DNA of 56,453 bases from an uncultured Pontibacter sp. GTDB lineage: Bacteria; Bacteroidota; Bacteroidia; Cytophagales; Hymenobacteraceae. Shown here piece after piece: positions 1 through 7,427 of this stretch (the stretch's first letter is position 1; every line of letters begins with the position of its first letter). Under the pieces are notes generated by a model. It ran no database searches and was not told where the DNA came from. It worked only from the letters and a program-made list of their open reading frames with translations. The DNA lies in assembly GCF_947495565.1 (NCBI RefSeq), contig NZ_CANLZM010000018.1, forward strand, positions 1 to 56,453, read 5' to 3'. The translations under genes were made by a program, and so were the position numbers.

Positions 1-1
1 C

Positions 2-148
2 TTCAATGGCAGTTTCCGGGATGAGTGCCTGAACGTGAATTGGTTCCTCTCACTGGAAGACGCAAGGGAGAAAATCGCGGCCTGGCGGCAGGAGTATAAT
101 TGCTTCCGGCCCCACAGTTTACTTGGTGACAAATCGCCGGAAGAGTGA
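2..148 (+). CDS. IS3-family transposase (OrfB), C-terminal end, runs in from outside the window
   Basis: The reading frame is open from base 2 to the TGA at 146-148 (48 residues). It reads FNGSFRDECLN near the start and FRPHSLLGDKSPEE at the end, the classic tail of IS3-family OrfB integrase-core (rve) transposases, where the E of RDE is the third catalytic acidic residue. The enzyme would cut and join the ends of its own insertion sequence. The start lies outside the window, so it is unknown whether the element is intact. A likely right end follows at about 215. G+C is higher than in the DNA just downstream. The family assignment is confident; the subgroup is not. Confidence 0.85.
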   Translation, partial: FNGSFRDECLNVNWFLSLEDAREKIAAWRQEYNCFRPHSLLGDKSPEE

Positions 149-176
149 ATAAAAGAAAATATAGTAGAACCCGAAT

Positions 177-215
177 TCTCTAATTTTGACCTGTCTTAAT
201 ATTGGGAGGGGCTCA
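177..215. repeat. Probable right terminal repeat of the IS3-family element
   Basis: About 30 bases after the transposase stop lies a block ending GGGAGGGGCTCA. IS3-family ends usually finish in CA and carry a G/C-rich tip, so the element probably ends near 215. The left repeat is outside the window, so neither the pairing nor a target duplication can be checked. Confidence 0.45.
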
Positions 216-561
216 AAATTGTTCATACACTACCTTATTATGATGTTTCATATGGGGATTGTTTTTTAATGGAAATAATTTTCCCAGTTTTACATACTCC
301 CTTTTTTTGTACCCATAGTATATGTCTGCATAAAGTGTGTCAAACTTTTTGTTTTTCTTTGTTCTTAATTTTATAGTCATATCTCTTCTTAAAAGTAGTT
401 GTTAAAAATTTCGTTTGTACTCTTGTCCATTGATGGATTAAAGCTGCCGAATTCCAAAAGTGCTTCTCTAAGCTGTTTAGGACAGTAGTATATTTTGTTT
501 TTTTGTTTAATCTGCTTAAACAGATTTCCTATCTTTCTAAGAGTTTCCTTGGTTTTGTATA

Positions 562-580
562 GAAGCTATCTCATAAATAG
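562..580. repeat. Left inverted repeat of the IS5-type element
   Basis: Reads GAAGCTATCTCATAAATAG and matches the reverse complement of 1327-1345 except for one base (G against T at position 4). The target duplication TA precedes it at 560-561. Confidence 0.88.
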
Positions 581-613
581 GGACATTCTTTAGGAGCTGC
601 ATGTTTACTTGTC

Positions 614-1341
614 ATGAAGCTGACAGATAAATAATGGGAGAAGCTAAAGGACCTGATTCCTGATGGTGAGAGAAGAGCCGATGGCAGAGGCAGGCCTTGG
701 AGAGACAAGCGAGAAGTGCTGGAGGGGATTCTCTGGATACTGAAGACAGGCGCGCAGTGGAGCCACCTGCCGCCCAAGTACCCTCCCTACCAGACCTGCC
801 ACCGCAGGTTCCAGCAGTGGCGGGAAAAGGGGGTGATACAGCAGGTGGTGGAGGCGCTGGCAAGGGACCTGCATCAGAGAGGCGGTGTGGACTTGAGTGA
901 GTGTTTTATCGATGGCTCTTTCTGCATGGCCAAAAAGGGGGGCTGCTGTTGGGAAAACTAAACGGGGCAAGGGGACTAAGGTCATGGCAGTCACAGACGC
1001 TGGTGGTACTGGTGGAAAGGGTTCTGGAGGAAAGGTTCATAGACGCTCTGCCTGAAAGGCTCATCGGCGACAAGGCCTATGATTCCGATCCGCTGGATGG
1101 AAGTCTAAAGCAGCAGGGAATCGAGATGATCGCCCCGCACAGGAGCAACAGGAAAAAGAAGAAGACGCAAGACGGCAGAAAACTCAGACGTTACAGGCGC
1201 AGATGGAAAGTAGAGCGGTTCTTCGCCTGGCTCTTCAACTACAGGAGGTGTGTCGTCAGGTATGAATACAAAGAAGAGAACTTCAAGGCTTTTATTCTGC
1301 TGGCTTGTATGCTGATTCTGCTTAAGCTATTTATGAGATAG
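614..1341 (+). pseudogene. IS5/IS427-family transposase, inactivated
   Basis: The expected start is ATG 614 (MKLTDK), but codon 7 is TAA (632-634) where homologues have Gln (CAA), followed by WEKLKDLIPDGER. The frame continues to FIDGSF (first catalytic Asp) and then breaks at the A5G6 run near 930-941. VGKTKRGKGTK follows in another frame. After an apparent deletion near 1000, the frame at 901-1341 gives LIGDKAYDSD (second Asp) and RRRWKVERFFAWL (catalytic Glu). IS427 elements often use programmed frameshifting, so the A/G run may be original. The TAA and the internal deletion are not. The final TAG lies inside the right inverted repeat. Confidence 0.85.
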
Positions 1342-1345
1342 ATTC
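1327..1345. repeat. Right inverted repeat of the IS5-type element
   Basis: Contains CTATTTATGAGATAG followed by ATTC. It pairs with 562-580 and is followed by the TA duplication at 1346-1347. The transposase stop codon overlaps it. Confidence 0.88.
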
Positions 1346-1532
1346 TAGTAAATAGGCAGCATCTTCCTGTGATATTAGTGGAGATTCCCAAAGCAACTTC
1401 TTATTAGAAAGCTTTAGTTGGTAAAGCTGAGCCTTCACTAGTGCTTCTTGGTGTTTATTTGTATTCTGAATGTCCATTTTTAAAAGGTCATTTAGTTAAA
1501 TTCTTTTATTATGGAATCGAGAAATGGAAATT

Positions 1533-1889
1533 TTAAAATATTTTTACTTTTTTTAAAAGCTCTTCTTTTCTAGTATTATCCTGTTGTTGAATTTGATTAT
1601 AGGGAGTTTTTTTGATTGCTGTCATCCTGCTTTTTGTTCTTGTAGATATCCCGAACAGGATAGAAGCCTCCTATATGGACAGATATAATTTTTCGTGAAG
1701 ATTATTCTCGATTACCTGAAAGGTGGCAGCAGTTTCTAATTCAGTCGTTGTAATCTTTTGTTCTCTTAACCTCTGTTTGTAGGCTCTTTTGGCGCAGTAA
1801 TCGGAATAGTTCTTAGTAACAGTAGTCTTTGCTATAAACTGTTTACCGCAGAACTGACATTTGCGTGTGATTCTGATATTGCTGCTCAT
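1533..1889 (-). pseudogene. Zinc-finger/HTH DNA-binding protein of an integrative element, broken by an in-frame TAG
   Basis: ATG at 1889 starts MSSNIRITRKCQFCGKQF, followed by a TTVTKNYSDYCAKRAYKQR stretch. This Cys-rich N-terminal knuckle is typical of small HTH proteins that accompany tyrosine integrases in Bacteroidota. After LHEKLYLSI a TAG (1673-1671) appears. The same frame then continues EASILFGISTRTKSRM, which is plainly the start of the helix-turn-helix, to a TAA at 1535-1533. The stop is therefore a nonsense mutation at the finger/HTH junction. The C-terminal part no longer looks typical, so further decay is likely. It lies upstream of the IS-split HTH gene on the same strand, and the two may have been one module. 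Confidence 0.7.
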
Positions 1890-1981
1890 TTTAATGGACC
1901 ATGAAGGTCTATGGATGTCAGCAACGGACAGGTGTGGACTGTAGTGGACATCATTTCGCCACTAGTCAGCACTAAAATGAA

Positions 1982-2023
1982 AAAGGAAGAATTCGTAACA
2001 AAAACGTCACAGATTCTTCCTTT
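1982..2023 (-). terminator. Hairpin terminator of mnmE
   Basis: AAAGGAAGAAT (1982-1992) pairs with ATTCTTCCTTT (2013-2023). In the minus-strand transcript it lies about 75 bases after the mnmE stop and is followed by a U-rich stretch. Confidence 0.7.
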
Positions 2024-2097
2024 AAAACATGTTTTAATACTGTTGGATTCTTCTGAAATCTTGACATACGCTCTAAAATAGCGGTTTTTGAGGCAAC

Positions 2098-2115
2098 CTA
2101 TTTGCCGATGCAGAA
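2098..2115 (-). other. mnmE 3' end, candidate integration (att) site
   Basis: The last codons of mnmE read TTCTGCATCGGCAAATAG (FCIGK-stop). The same conserved tail in enterobacteria is the chromosomal attachment site of SGI1-type islands (established knowledge). Here remnants of integrative-element genes begin a few hundred bases beyond it. No second copy of the 18-mer is visible in the window, so its use as an att site is inference. Confidence 0.35.
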
Positions 2116-3477
2116 CTTCGTGAAAATATTATCCAGCAAATCGTCTGTGGTGATTTCTCCGGTTATCTCGCCCAGGCTGTAGAGGGCACGGCGGATATCG
2201 GCGGCTACTAGGTCGTTGCTGATGCTGAGGGCCAGGCCGTGGAGCACATCGTCCAGGGCGGCGTAGGTTTTGTTCAGGCTGTCTACGTGGCGCAGGTTGG
2301 TGACGATGGTCTGGCTTTGGGTGTTGAGTTTGCCGAGGTTCACTTTCGCTACCAGCGCCTGCTTCAGGTCGTCCAGGTTGGCGCCTTCTGCCGCCGAGAT
2401 TTGCACCAGGTTTTCTATACTTGCAAAGGCCGCCAACTTCTCTGGCGAGGCCTGATCAATTTTGTTGGCAACCGCTACAAATGGCATTTTTTTGGGGTTC
2501 AGCCTTTCCAGCTCGGCCTGCACTTCTGCAGCACTAACTTCTGTGATATCAAATAAGTAGATAATCAGCGAAGACTGGCTTAGCTTCTGCATGGTTCGCT
2601 CCACGCCAATGGCTTCTACCTTGTCGGTTGTCTCGCGCAGGCCGGCCGTGTCGATAAAACGAAAGGTGATGCCTTCGATGTTTATCTCGTCCTCAATAAA
2701 ATCACGCGTAGTACCGGGCACATCAGACACAATTGCTTTTTCCTCGTTGAGGAGTTTGTTGAGCAACGTAGATTTACCGGCATTCGGGTTGCCAACGATA
2801 ACCGTAGGCACGCCGTTCTTGATCACGTTGCCGAGTTCAAAAGACTTCAGCAATTCTCGGATAATAGCCTGAATGTTCAGGATGAGTGTGCGCAGTTGGT
2901 CGCGGTCGGCAAACTCTACATCTTCTTCGCCAAAGTCCAGCTCCAATTCAATCATCGAGGCAAAGTGTACCAGTTCGGCACGCAAGCGTTTGATTTCCTG
3001 CGAAAAGCCGCCACGCATTTGCTTCATGGCCACTTCATGGGAGAGGGCTGAATCAGATGAAATAAGGTCGGCCACGGCTTCGGCCTGGGCAAGGTCAAAC
3101 TGCCCGTTCAGGAAAGCACGTTTGGTAAACTCCCCGGCATTGGCCAACCGCGCTCCGCGTTTCAGGAGCAGCTGCACGATCTGCTGCACAATGTAATCGG
3201 AACCGTGGCAGGATATCTCCACCACGTTTTCTTTGGTATAGGAGTGAGGCCCCACAAACAGCGACACAAGCACTTCGTCCAGTACTTTTTCTTCATCCCG
3301 TATCGTGCCGAAATGGATTGTGTGGCTGAGTTGTTTGGATAAATCCTTGCCCTTGAAAACCGCATTTGTTATAGTTATTGCCTCAGGGCCAGATAACCTG
3401 ATGACGGCAATGGCACCCACACCGGGGGCAGTAGCAACAGCTACAATTGTATCGTTATTGAAAGTATGATTGATCAA
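2098..3477 (-). CDS. mnmE: tRNA uridine-5-carboxymethylaminomethyl modification GTPase MnmE
   Basis: With MnmG, MnmE installs the aminomethyl-type group at C5 of the wobble uridine (U34) of several tRNAs. The N-terminal tetrahydrofolate-binding domain starts DTIVAVATAPGVGAIAVIRL. The G domain near the middle has P-loop GNPNAGKST, DTAGLRET and NKID. The C-terminus is the invariant FCIGK with the functional Cys. A longer frame reaches 3540, but its extra 21 residues have no family counterpart. I chose TTG 3477 (LINHTFNNDT), which gives 459 residues, the usual length. The gene is alone, with its own terminator, and mobile remnants lie downstream. Confidence 0.95.
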   Translation of the reverse strand: MINHTFNNDTIVAVATAPGVGAIAVIRLSGPEAITITNAVFKGKDLSKQLSHTIHFGTIRDEEKVLDEVLVSLFVGPHSYTKENVVEISCHGSDYIVQQIVQLLLKRGARLANAGEFTKRAFLNGQFDLAQAEAVADLISSDSALSHEVAMKQMRGGFSQEIKRLRAELVHFASMIELELDFGEEDVEFADRDQLRTLILNIQAIIRELLKSFELGNVIKNGVPTVIVGNPNAGKSTLLNKLLNEEKAIVSDVPGTTRDFIEDEINIEGITFRFIDTAGLRETTDKVEAIGVERTMQKLSQSSLIIYLFDITEVSAAEVQAELERLNPKKMPFVAVANKIDQASPEKLAAFASIENLVQISAAEGANLDDLKQALVAKVNLGKLNTQSQTIVTNLRHVDSLNKTYAALDDVLHGLALSISNDLVAADIRRALYSLGEITGEITTDDLLDNIFTKFCIGK

Positions 3478-3578
3478 ACCAAAGTATAGTTTAGCGCGGC
3501 ACAAATTTACGCAAAATTGCCGGAAACCGAATTTGCCCAATAAAAGTCTAAAATTTGGCTGGAATCCTTCCTGTCTGA

Positions 3579-3602
3579 AAGTATAAACTTAACTTTATAC
3601 TT
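3579..3602. repeat. Inverted pair of the AAGTATAAA motif
   Basis: AAGTATAAA (3579-3587) and TTTATACTT (3594-3602) are separated by six bases and form a perfect 9-bp stem between the thioredoxin-like gene and mnmE. It could act as a weak terminator for the former. It is also the clearest paired form of the motif enriched throughout the window. Confidence 0.6.
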
Positions 3603-3643
3603 CGTTGTAAAAAGTGTTTGAAGAATTAGAATCAAACTAAAGG

Positions 3644-4264
3644 TTAATTGCCTTTAGCCTGTTTTTCATACTCCTGAAAATTCATTTTCTGATGATGGTT
3701 CTCGCCGAAATAGCGGAGAATCCTGGAGAAGTTCTTCGCATCCAGGTAACCGGGCACAGGAGCCAGCATGTTCATGTTTTCATCCAGGTAAACCGTGGTT
3801 GGGAAGCTCATCTGGCCTTGCAGCAACGCCACCGCCAGCTCATGCGATTTATACGCTGGCTTAAAGCTGAAGGTCTGCCCGTTAAGCGTGATAGGCTCCT
3901 TTCCTTCTGCATCCAGCTTTACGGCATAAAAATGGTCGTTTACAAGCTGTGCCACCTCAGGGTCGGTGAAGGTGCTTTTATCCATTTTCTTGCACCAGCC
4001 ACACCAGTCCGTATACACATCAATCACAACTTTGCGCGGCTCTTCCTTCATGCGGGCAGCTGCCTCTTCTATACTTAGCCACTGAATTTTGGCAGATTTG
4101 GATGCTTCTGCATCCTGGGTGGTAGCTGTTTCTGATGCTGTGGCGCTTCCAGCAGGAGCTTCTGCAGCAGTTGTGTCGGGAGAAGCAGCAGGCGGTGTGC
4201 TGGTGTTGCAGCCTGTAAGCAATGCTACTCCTAGTGCTGAAAGTATAGCCGTTCTTTTTATCAT
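3644..4264 (-). CDS. Thioredoxin-fold lipoprotein (DUF255/thioredoxin_7-like)
   Basis: 206 residues. The N-terminus MIKRTAILSALGVALLTGC is a lipoprotein signal with lipobox LTGC. A low-complexity Ala/Thr/Ser/Glu linker follows to about residue 65. The thioredoxin-like domain then carries WCGWCKKMDKSTF (CxxC), the catalytic pair of a periplasmic thiol oxidoreductase, and MSFPTTVYLDE with the cis-Pro. It is probably a membrane-anchored, envelope-facing reductase or isomerase; the substrate cannot be told. It lies downstream of the metal ABC transporter on the same strand, 72 bases from the last permease, so it could be co-transcribed. The neighbourhood does not show a link to metal uptake. Confidence 0.85.
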   Translation of the reverse strand: MIKRTAILSALGVALLTGCNTSTPPAASPDTTAAEAPAGSATASETATTQDAEASKSAKIQWLSIEEAAARMKEEPRKVVIDVYTDWCGWCKKMDKSTFTDPEVAQLVNDHFYAVKLDAEGKEPITLNGQTFSFKPAYKSHELAVALLQGQMSFPTTVYLDENMNMLAPVPGYLDAKNFSRILRYFGENHHQKMNFQEYEKQAKGN

Positions 4265-4336
4265 ACTTGTTGAGTTACTTAATAAATAATCTTCAGGTAG
4301 TTCTTGAAACAGAAACGGGAAAGTATAAATTCCTGT

Positions 4337-5215
4337 TTAGTGCTGCACCGGCTGTAACTGCTTTCTTTTCAGAAGTATGCCTCGGGTAGGGGAGAAGAGA
4401 AAAGCCAGCGTGAATTCTATACCTGTTACGGTGGCAATAGCTCCGGCAATGGAGCCATCTATCCAAACGGCCAGGTAATAACCTGCCACGGACGCGATAA
4501 TACCGGCAAGCACCGAAATTAGCAGCATAGACTTAAACTTGTCGGTGAGCAGGTAAGCAGTGGCCGGCGGCGCTACCAGCAAGGCAACCACAAGTATGGC
4601 CCCCACAGACTCGAAGGAGGCAACAGTAGTTAGTGATACTGCCGTCATGAGGGAGTAGTACCAGGCAGTTGTTGAGATACCAATGGCAGCAGCGAAGGCT
4701 GGGTCAAAGGCTGTCAGGAATAGTTCTTTATAGCCAAACGTGATGAAAAGTATAATTAGTATGGTTACGAAGCCTAATGTCCAGACGGTGCCCGGGCCTA
4801 AGCTCAGACCGCCTTCTGTAATCCAAAGGTCCAGGGGAACATAGGCGATCTCCCCGTAAAGCACGCAATCCTGATCCAGATCTACTTGACCGGCAAACAC
4901 AGAAATAAGAATGATGCCAATGGCAAAGAGCCAGGTAAAGGTGACACCAATCGAAGCATCGGCCTGCACGCGGGCATAGCGATGAAAAAACTCAATCAGA
5001 AAGGTTGTCAGCACGCCTAAAAGTCCCGCACCGATCAGCATGGGCACTGAGTCGCGGGAGCCGGTGAACAAAAAGGCAATAACAATGCCTGGCAACACGG
5101 CATGCGAAATAGCGTCGCCGACCATAGCCATGCGGCGTAGAATAAGATAGCAGCCTAACAAACTACAGCAGGTAGCCACCAATGATCCGGTAAGTATGAT
5201 CCAAAAAGCGTTCAC
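4337..5215 (-). CDS. Metal ABC transporter permease (TroD/ZnuB-like)
   Basis: 292 residues, almost wholly hydrophobic with about eight membrane segments. It has the ABC-3 family signature near GDAISHAVLPGIVIAFLF in the N-terminal half. It would form one half of the inner-membrane channel for a divalent metal, pairing with the longer permease encoded upstream. Together with the ATPase and the binding protein it completes a TroABCD-like set. Length and hydrophobic pattern are normal. An 89-base gap separates it from the upstream permease gene. Metal specificity cannot be read from this subunit. Confidence 0.93.
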   Translation of the reverse strand: MNAFWIILTGSLVATCCSLLGCYLILRRMAMVGDAISHAVLPGIVIAFLFTGSRDSVPMLIGAGLLGVLTTFLIEFFHRYARVQADASIGVTFTWLFAIGIILISVFAGQVDLDQDCVLYGEIAYVPLDLWITEGGLSLGPGTVWTLGFVTILIILFITFGYKELFLTAFDPAFAAAIGISTTAWYYSLMTAVSLTTVASFESVGAILVVALLVAPPATAYLLTDKFKSMLLISVLAGIIASVAGYYLAVWIDGSIAGAIATVTGIEFTLAFLFSPTRGILLKRKQLQPVQH

Positions 5216-5304
5216 TTATTTAATTGTTATATGGCTTAATTGCTTTATTATTGAAGTGGTGATTGTTGACTATCAGTGCCTTAACTCCCAAACTCTCTAA
5301 CTTT

Positions 5305-6588
5305 CTACGGTATTCGGGCGCTGTGCGGATCCATCACCGGAAAGCCTAATTCTTCCATGAGTTTTTGCTCCAGTTCGGGTGTGATGATATGCTCTATGGT
5401 TTCGGCATCCTCGTGCACGTGGTCGGAGGCCAGGTGCAGATATTGCGTTAGGTAAAGCTCCCAAAGCCGGTGCAGCCTCACCACACGTTCCCCGCGCCGT
5501 TGCCCTTGGCTGGATAGTTTCCATCCTTCGGGAGTCCTCTCAACATAGCCTTGCTTTATCAGTCGTTTAAGCCCCGCCTTAGCTTCTTTCTGAGGTATGG
5601 CTCTTCGCTCCAGCAGTTCGTGCAGTTGCCTCGGTGCATCAAAGCCTGGTTTCTTTTCGCCTAGCTGGTACATGAGTTTCAGCAGGTTTTCCTCCAGAAT
5701 ATGTGTTTTATTTCGCCGCTGCCGGAACAGGCGCGATACCCAGCCTTTTTTTGGGGCAAAGGCAAACGAGAAAATTGCGATCATGGAAACTATCAGCACG
5801 ATCCAGGGGCCTGTTGGCATGGCAGGGGCCGTGTAGGAAACAAATGCGCCTGCCACACCGGAAAAAGCTCCTATCAAAGCAGCCAGCACCAGCATGAGGT
5901 GAAGCTTGTCAGTCCAGAAGCGGGCAGCGGCGGCAGGGGTTATCAGCATGGCCGCCATCAGCACAACGCCTACAGCCTGTATGCCTACCACCACCGCAAA
6001 AACCGTAAGCGTGGTCAGCAGCAACTCCAGGAGGCGCACCGGAAAACCGATTGTTTTGGCGTAAGCCTGATCGAAACACAACAGCGTAAGCTCTTTATAG
6101 AATATGATGGTGGTAACAAGCAGCAACACGGCCACAATAGCAAAAGCAATCAGGTCTTCGCCCACAAGAGAAGCCGCCTTGCCGAACAAGAACTTATCTA
6201 AACCGCTTTGTGCGGCATTGCCTGAATGCTGTATGGCTGTGAGTAAAAGTATGCCGATGCCAAAGAAGACGGATAGCACCAGGCCAATAGCGGTATCCTC
6301 CTTAATGCGGGAGCGGGAGGTGATAAAGTCGATGGTAACCAGGGAGATCCAGCCGGTAATAAAGGCACCGAGTAAAAGTATAAATGGGTTTTTGGTGCCG
6401 GAAAGTATAAACGCCAGGCAGACACCCGGTAACACGGCATGCGCTACGGCATCACCAACAAGGGCTCTCTTACGGAGCAGTGTAAAGCAACCCACCACCG
6501 CCGAACTGCTAGCCAGCAGCACAGAGCCAAGCGTAACGTATCGGATGTTGGCGTCTGCAAAAGAAAAGAACTCTAAAAAATCGTTCAT
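5305..6588 (-). CDS. Metal ABC transporter permease fused to a DtxR-type regulatory domain
   Basis: 427 residues. Residues 1 to about 285 are an ABC-3 permease (GDAVAHAVLPGVCLAF, about eight membrane spans). From about 300 the protein turns hydrophilic. KLMYQLGEKKPGFDAPRQLH starts a winged-helix-like part, and HRLWELYL with HVHEDAETIEHI follow, the metal-binding signature of the DtxR/MntR dimerisation domain. It ends near GFPVMDPHS, as DtxR proteins do. This architecture occurs in Bacteroidota TroC-like proteins. Tying a metal-sensing domain to the channel suggests direct post-translational gating by intracellular metal (inference). A separate DtxR-family repressor is encoded at the start of the cluster. 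Confidence 0.92.
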   Translation of the reverse strand: MNDFLEFFSFADANIRYVTLGSVLLASSSAVVGCFTLLRKRALVGDAVAHAVLPGVCLAFILSGTKNPFILLLGAFITGWISLVTIDFITSRSRIKEDTAIGLVLSVFFGIGILLLTAIQHSGNAAQSGLDKFLFGKAASLVGEDLIAFAIVAVLLLVTTIIFYKELTLLCFDQAYAKTIGFPVRLLELLLTTLTVFAVVVGIQAVGVVLMAAMLITPAAAARFWTDKLHLMLVLAALIGAFSGVAGAFVSYTAPAMPTGPWIVLIVSMIAIFSFAFAPKKGWVSRLFRQRRNKTHILEENLLKLMYQLGEKKPGFDAPRQLHELLERRAIPQKEAKAGLKRLIKQGYVERTPEGWKLSSQGQRRGERVVRLHRLWELYLTQYLHLASDHVHEDAETIEHIITPELEQKLMEELGFPVMDPHSARIP

Positions 6589-6631
6589 ACAAGCAGTTTA
6601 TACTTTCAGAATGTTGGCTGCATTTAACGTT

Positions 6632-7420
6632 TTATGCCTCTCTAGAAGGAAACTCCTGCTTGCGCAGCAGTTCGCCTACTTTGGTGAGCACGGTTAATTT
6701 GCCGCCATAAGTTTGCTCCAGCAGTTCCTGAGTCAGGATTTGTTCTGTAGGGCCGGATGCTACCAGGCGCATGTTCAGGAGCACTACCCAATCAAAATAC
6801 TCGGTGGCAGACTGCAGGTCATGGTGTACCACGATAACGGTTTTGCCTTGTTCGCGCATGGTGCGCAGTAGTTCTATAATGGCAGTTTCGGTGGCGATGT
6901 CTACTCCGGCGAAAGGCTCATCCATAAAATAAATATCGGCGTTTTGGGCCAATGCCCTTGCCAGGAATACCCGCTGTTGCTGCCCACCCGACAACTGAGA
7001 AATCTGCCGATCGGCGTATGCCTGCATGCCGACTTTTTGCAAAGCCTCCATGGCTGCATCCTTATCAGCTTTACGCGGTCTCTTAAAAAGCCCCAGTTTG
7101 CCGTAGCTGCCCATCAGCACCACATCAAAAACTGATGCCGGAAAATCCCAGTCCACCGACTCGCGCTGCGGTACATAGCTGATGCGGTTGCGCACTTCGT
7201 CTATCGGTTTGTCAAATATCCGCACGTAGCCGCTACCCACCGGCAGCAGATCCATCATGGCTTTGATTAAAGTAGACTTACCTGCTCCGTTAGGGCCGAT
7301 AACGCCTACCAGAGCGCCGGCTGGCAACGTAAGGTCGATGCCCCAGAGCACAGGCTTGCGGTCGTAACTCACCGTCAGGTCATGCACTTCTACTACCGGA
7401 TTCTCTACTTGAAGTATCAT
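6632..7420 (-). CDS. Metal ABC transporter ATP-binding protein (TroB/ZnuC-like)
   Basis: 262 residues. Walker A is GPNGAGKST, the ABC signature is LSGGQQQRVFLARAL, Walker B is DIYFMDEPFAGVD, and the switch His is in VIVVHHDL. It hydrolyses ATP on the cytoplasmic face to drive metal import through the two permeases encoded downstream. It begins 7 bases after the binding-protein stop and ends 43 bases before the fused permease, consistent with one transcript. The sequence VDWDFPASVFDVVLMG is typical of the Mn/Zn/Fe-type ATPases. Confidence 0.95.
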   Translation of the reverse strand: MILQVENPVVEVHDLTVSYDRKPVLWGIDLTLPAGALVGVIGPNGAGKSTLIKAMMDLLPVGSGYVRIFDKPIDEVRNRISYVPQRESVDWDFPASVFDVVLMGSYGKLGLFKRPRKADKDAAMEALQKVGMQAYADRQISQLSGGQQQRVFLARALAQNADIYFMDEPFAGVDIATETAIIELLRTMREQGKTVIVVHHDLQSATEYFDWVVLLNMRLVASGPTEQILTQELLEQTYGGKLTVLTKVGELLRKQEFPSREA

Positions 7421-7427
7421 GTGTTAT

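Larger units (their letters stand above)
562..1345 (+). mobile_element. IS5-family (IS427-like) insertion sequence, decayed, 784 bp
   Basis: The element is bounded by 19-bp inverted repeats (562-580 and 1327-1345) that differ at one position and share CTATCTCATAAATAG. It is flanked by a 2-bp direct repeat TA (560-561 and 1346-1347), the duplication typical of the IS427 group. It carries one transposase frame on the plus strand, now interrupted. It sits inside a small HTH gene. Its coding part is more GC-rich than the AT-rich surroundings, which suggests transfer from another genome. Confidence 0.88.
389..1477 (-). pseudogene. Small HTH-type DNA-binding protein gene split by an IS5-type element
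   Basis: On the minus strand, ATG at 1477-1475 opens 44 codons up to 1346. A second frame of 56 codons plus a TAA runs from 559 to 389. Removing the element (562-1345) and one copy of the TA duplication joins them in frame into a 100-residue protein. The join reads DAAYLL + YKTKETLRKIG, and the following part contains YYCPKQLREALLEFG. This resembles the excisionase-like helix-turn-helix proteins of Bacteroidota integrative elements (inference from pattern). It lies directly downstream of another broken HTH gene on the same strand. The exact restoration of frame shows that the gene was open when the element landed. Confidence 0.75.

Noticed and set aside
571..994. Minus-strand open frames inside the IS5-type element
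   Set aside because: They are antisense shadows of the transposase frame.
3478..3540. N-terminal extension of MnmE to an upstream ATG
   Set aside because: The added residues have no counterpart in the family, and the conserved start follows the TTG at 3477.
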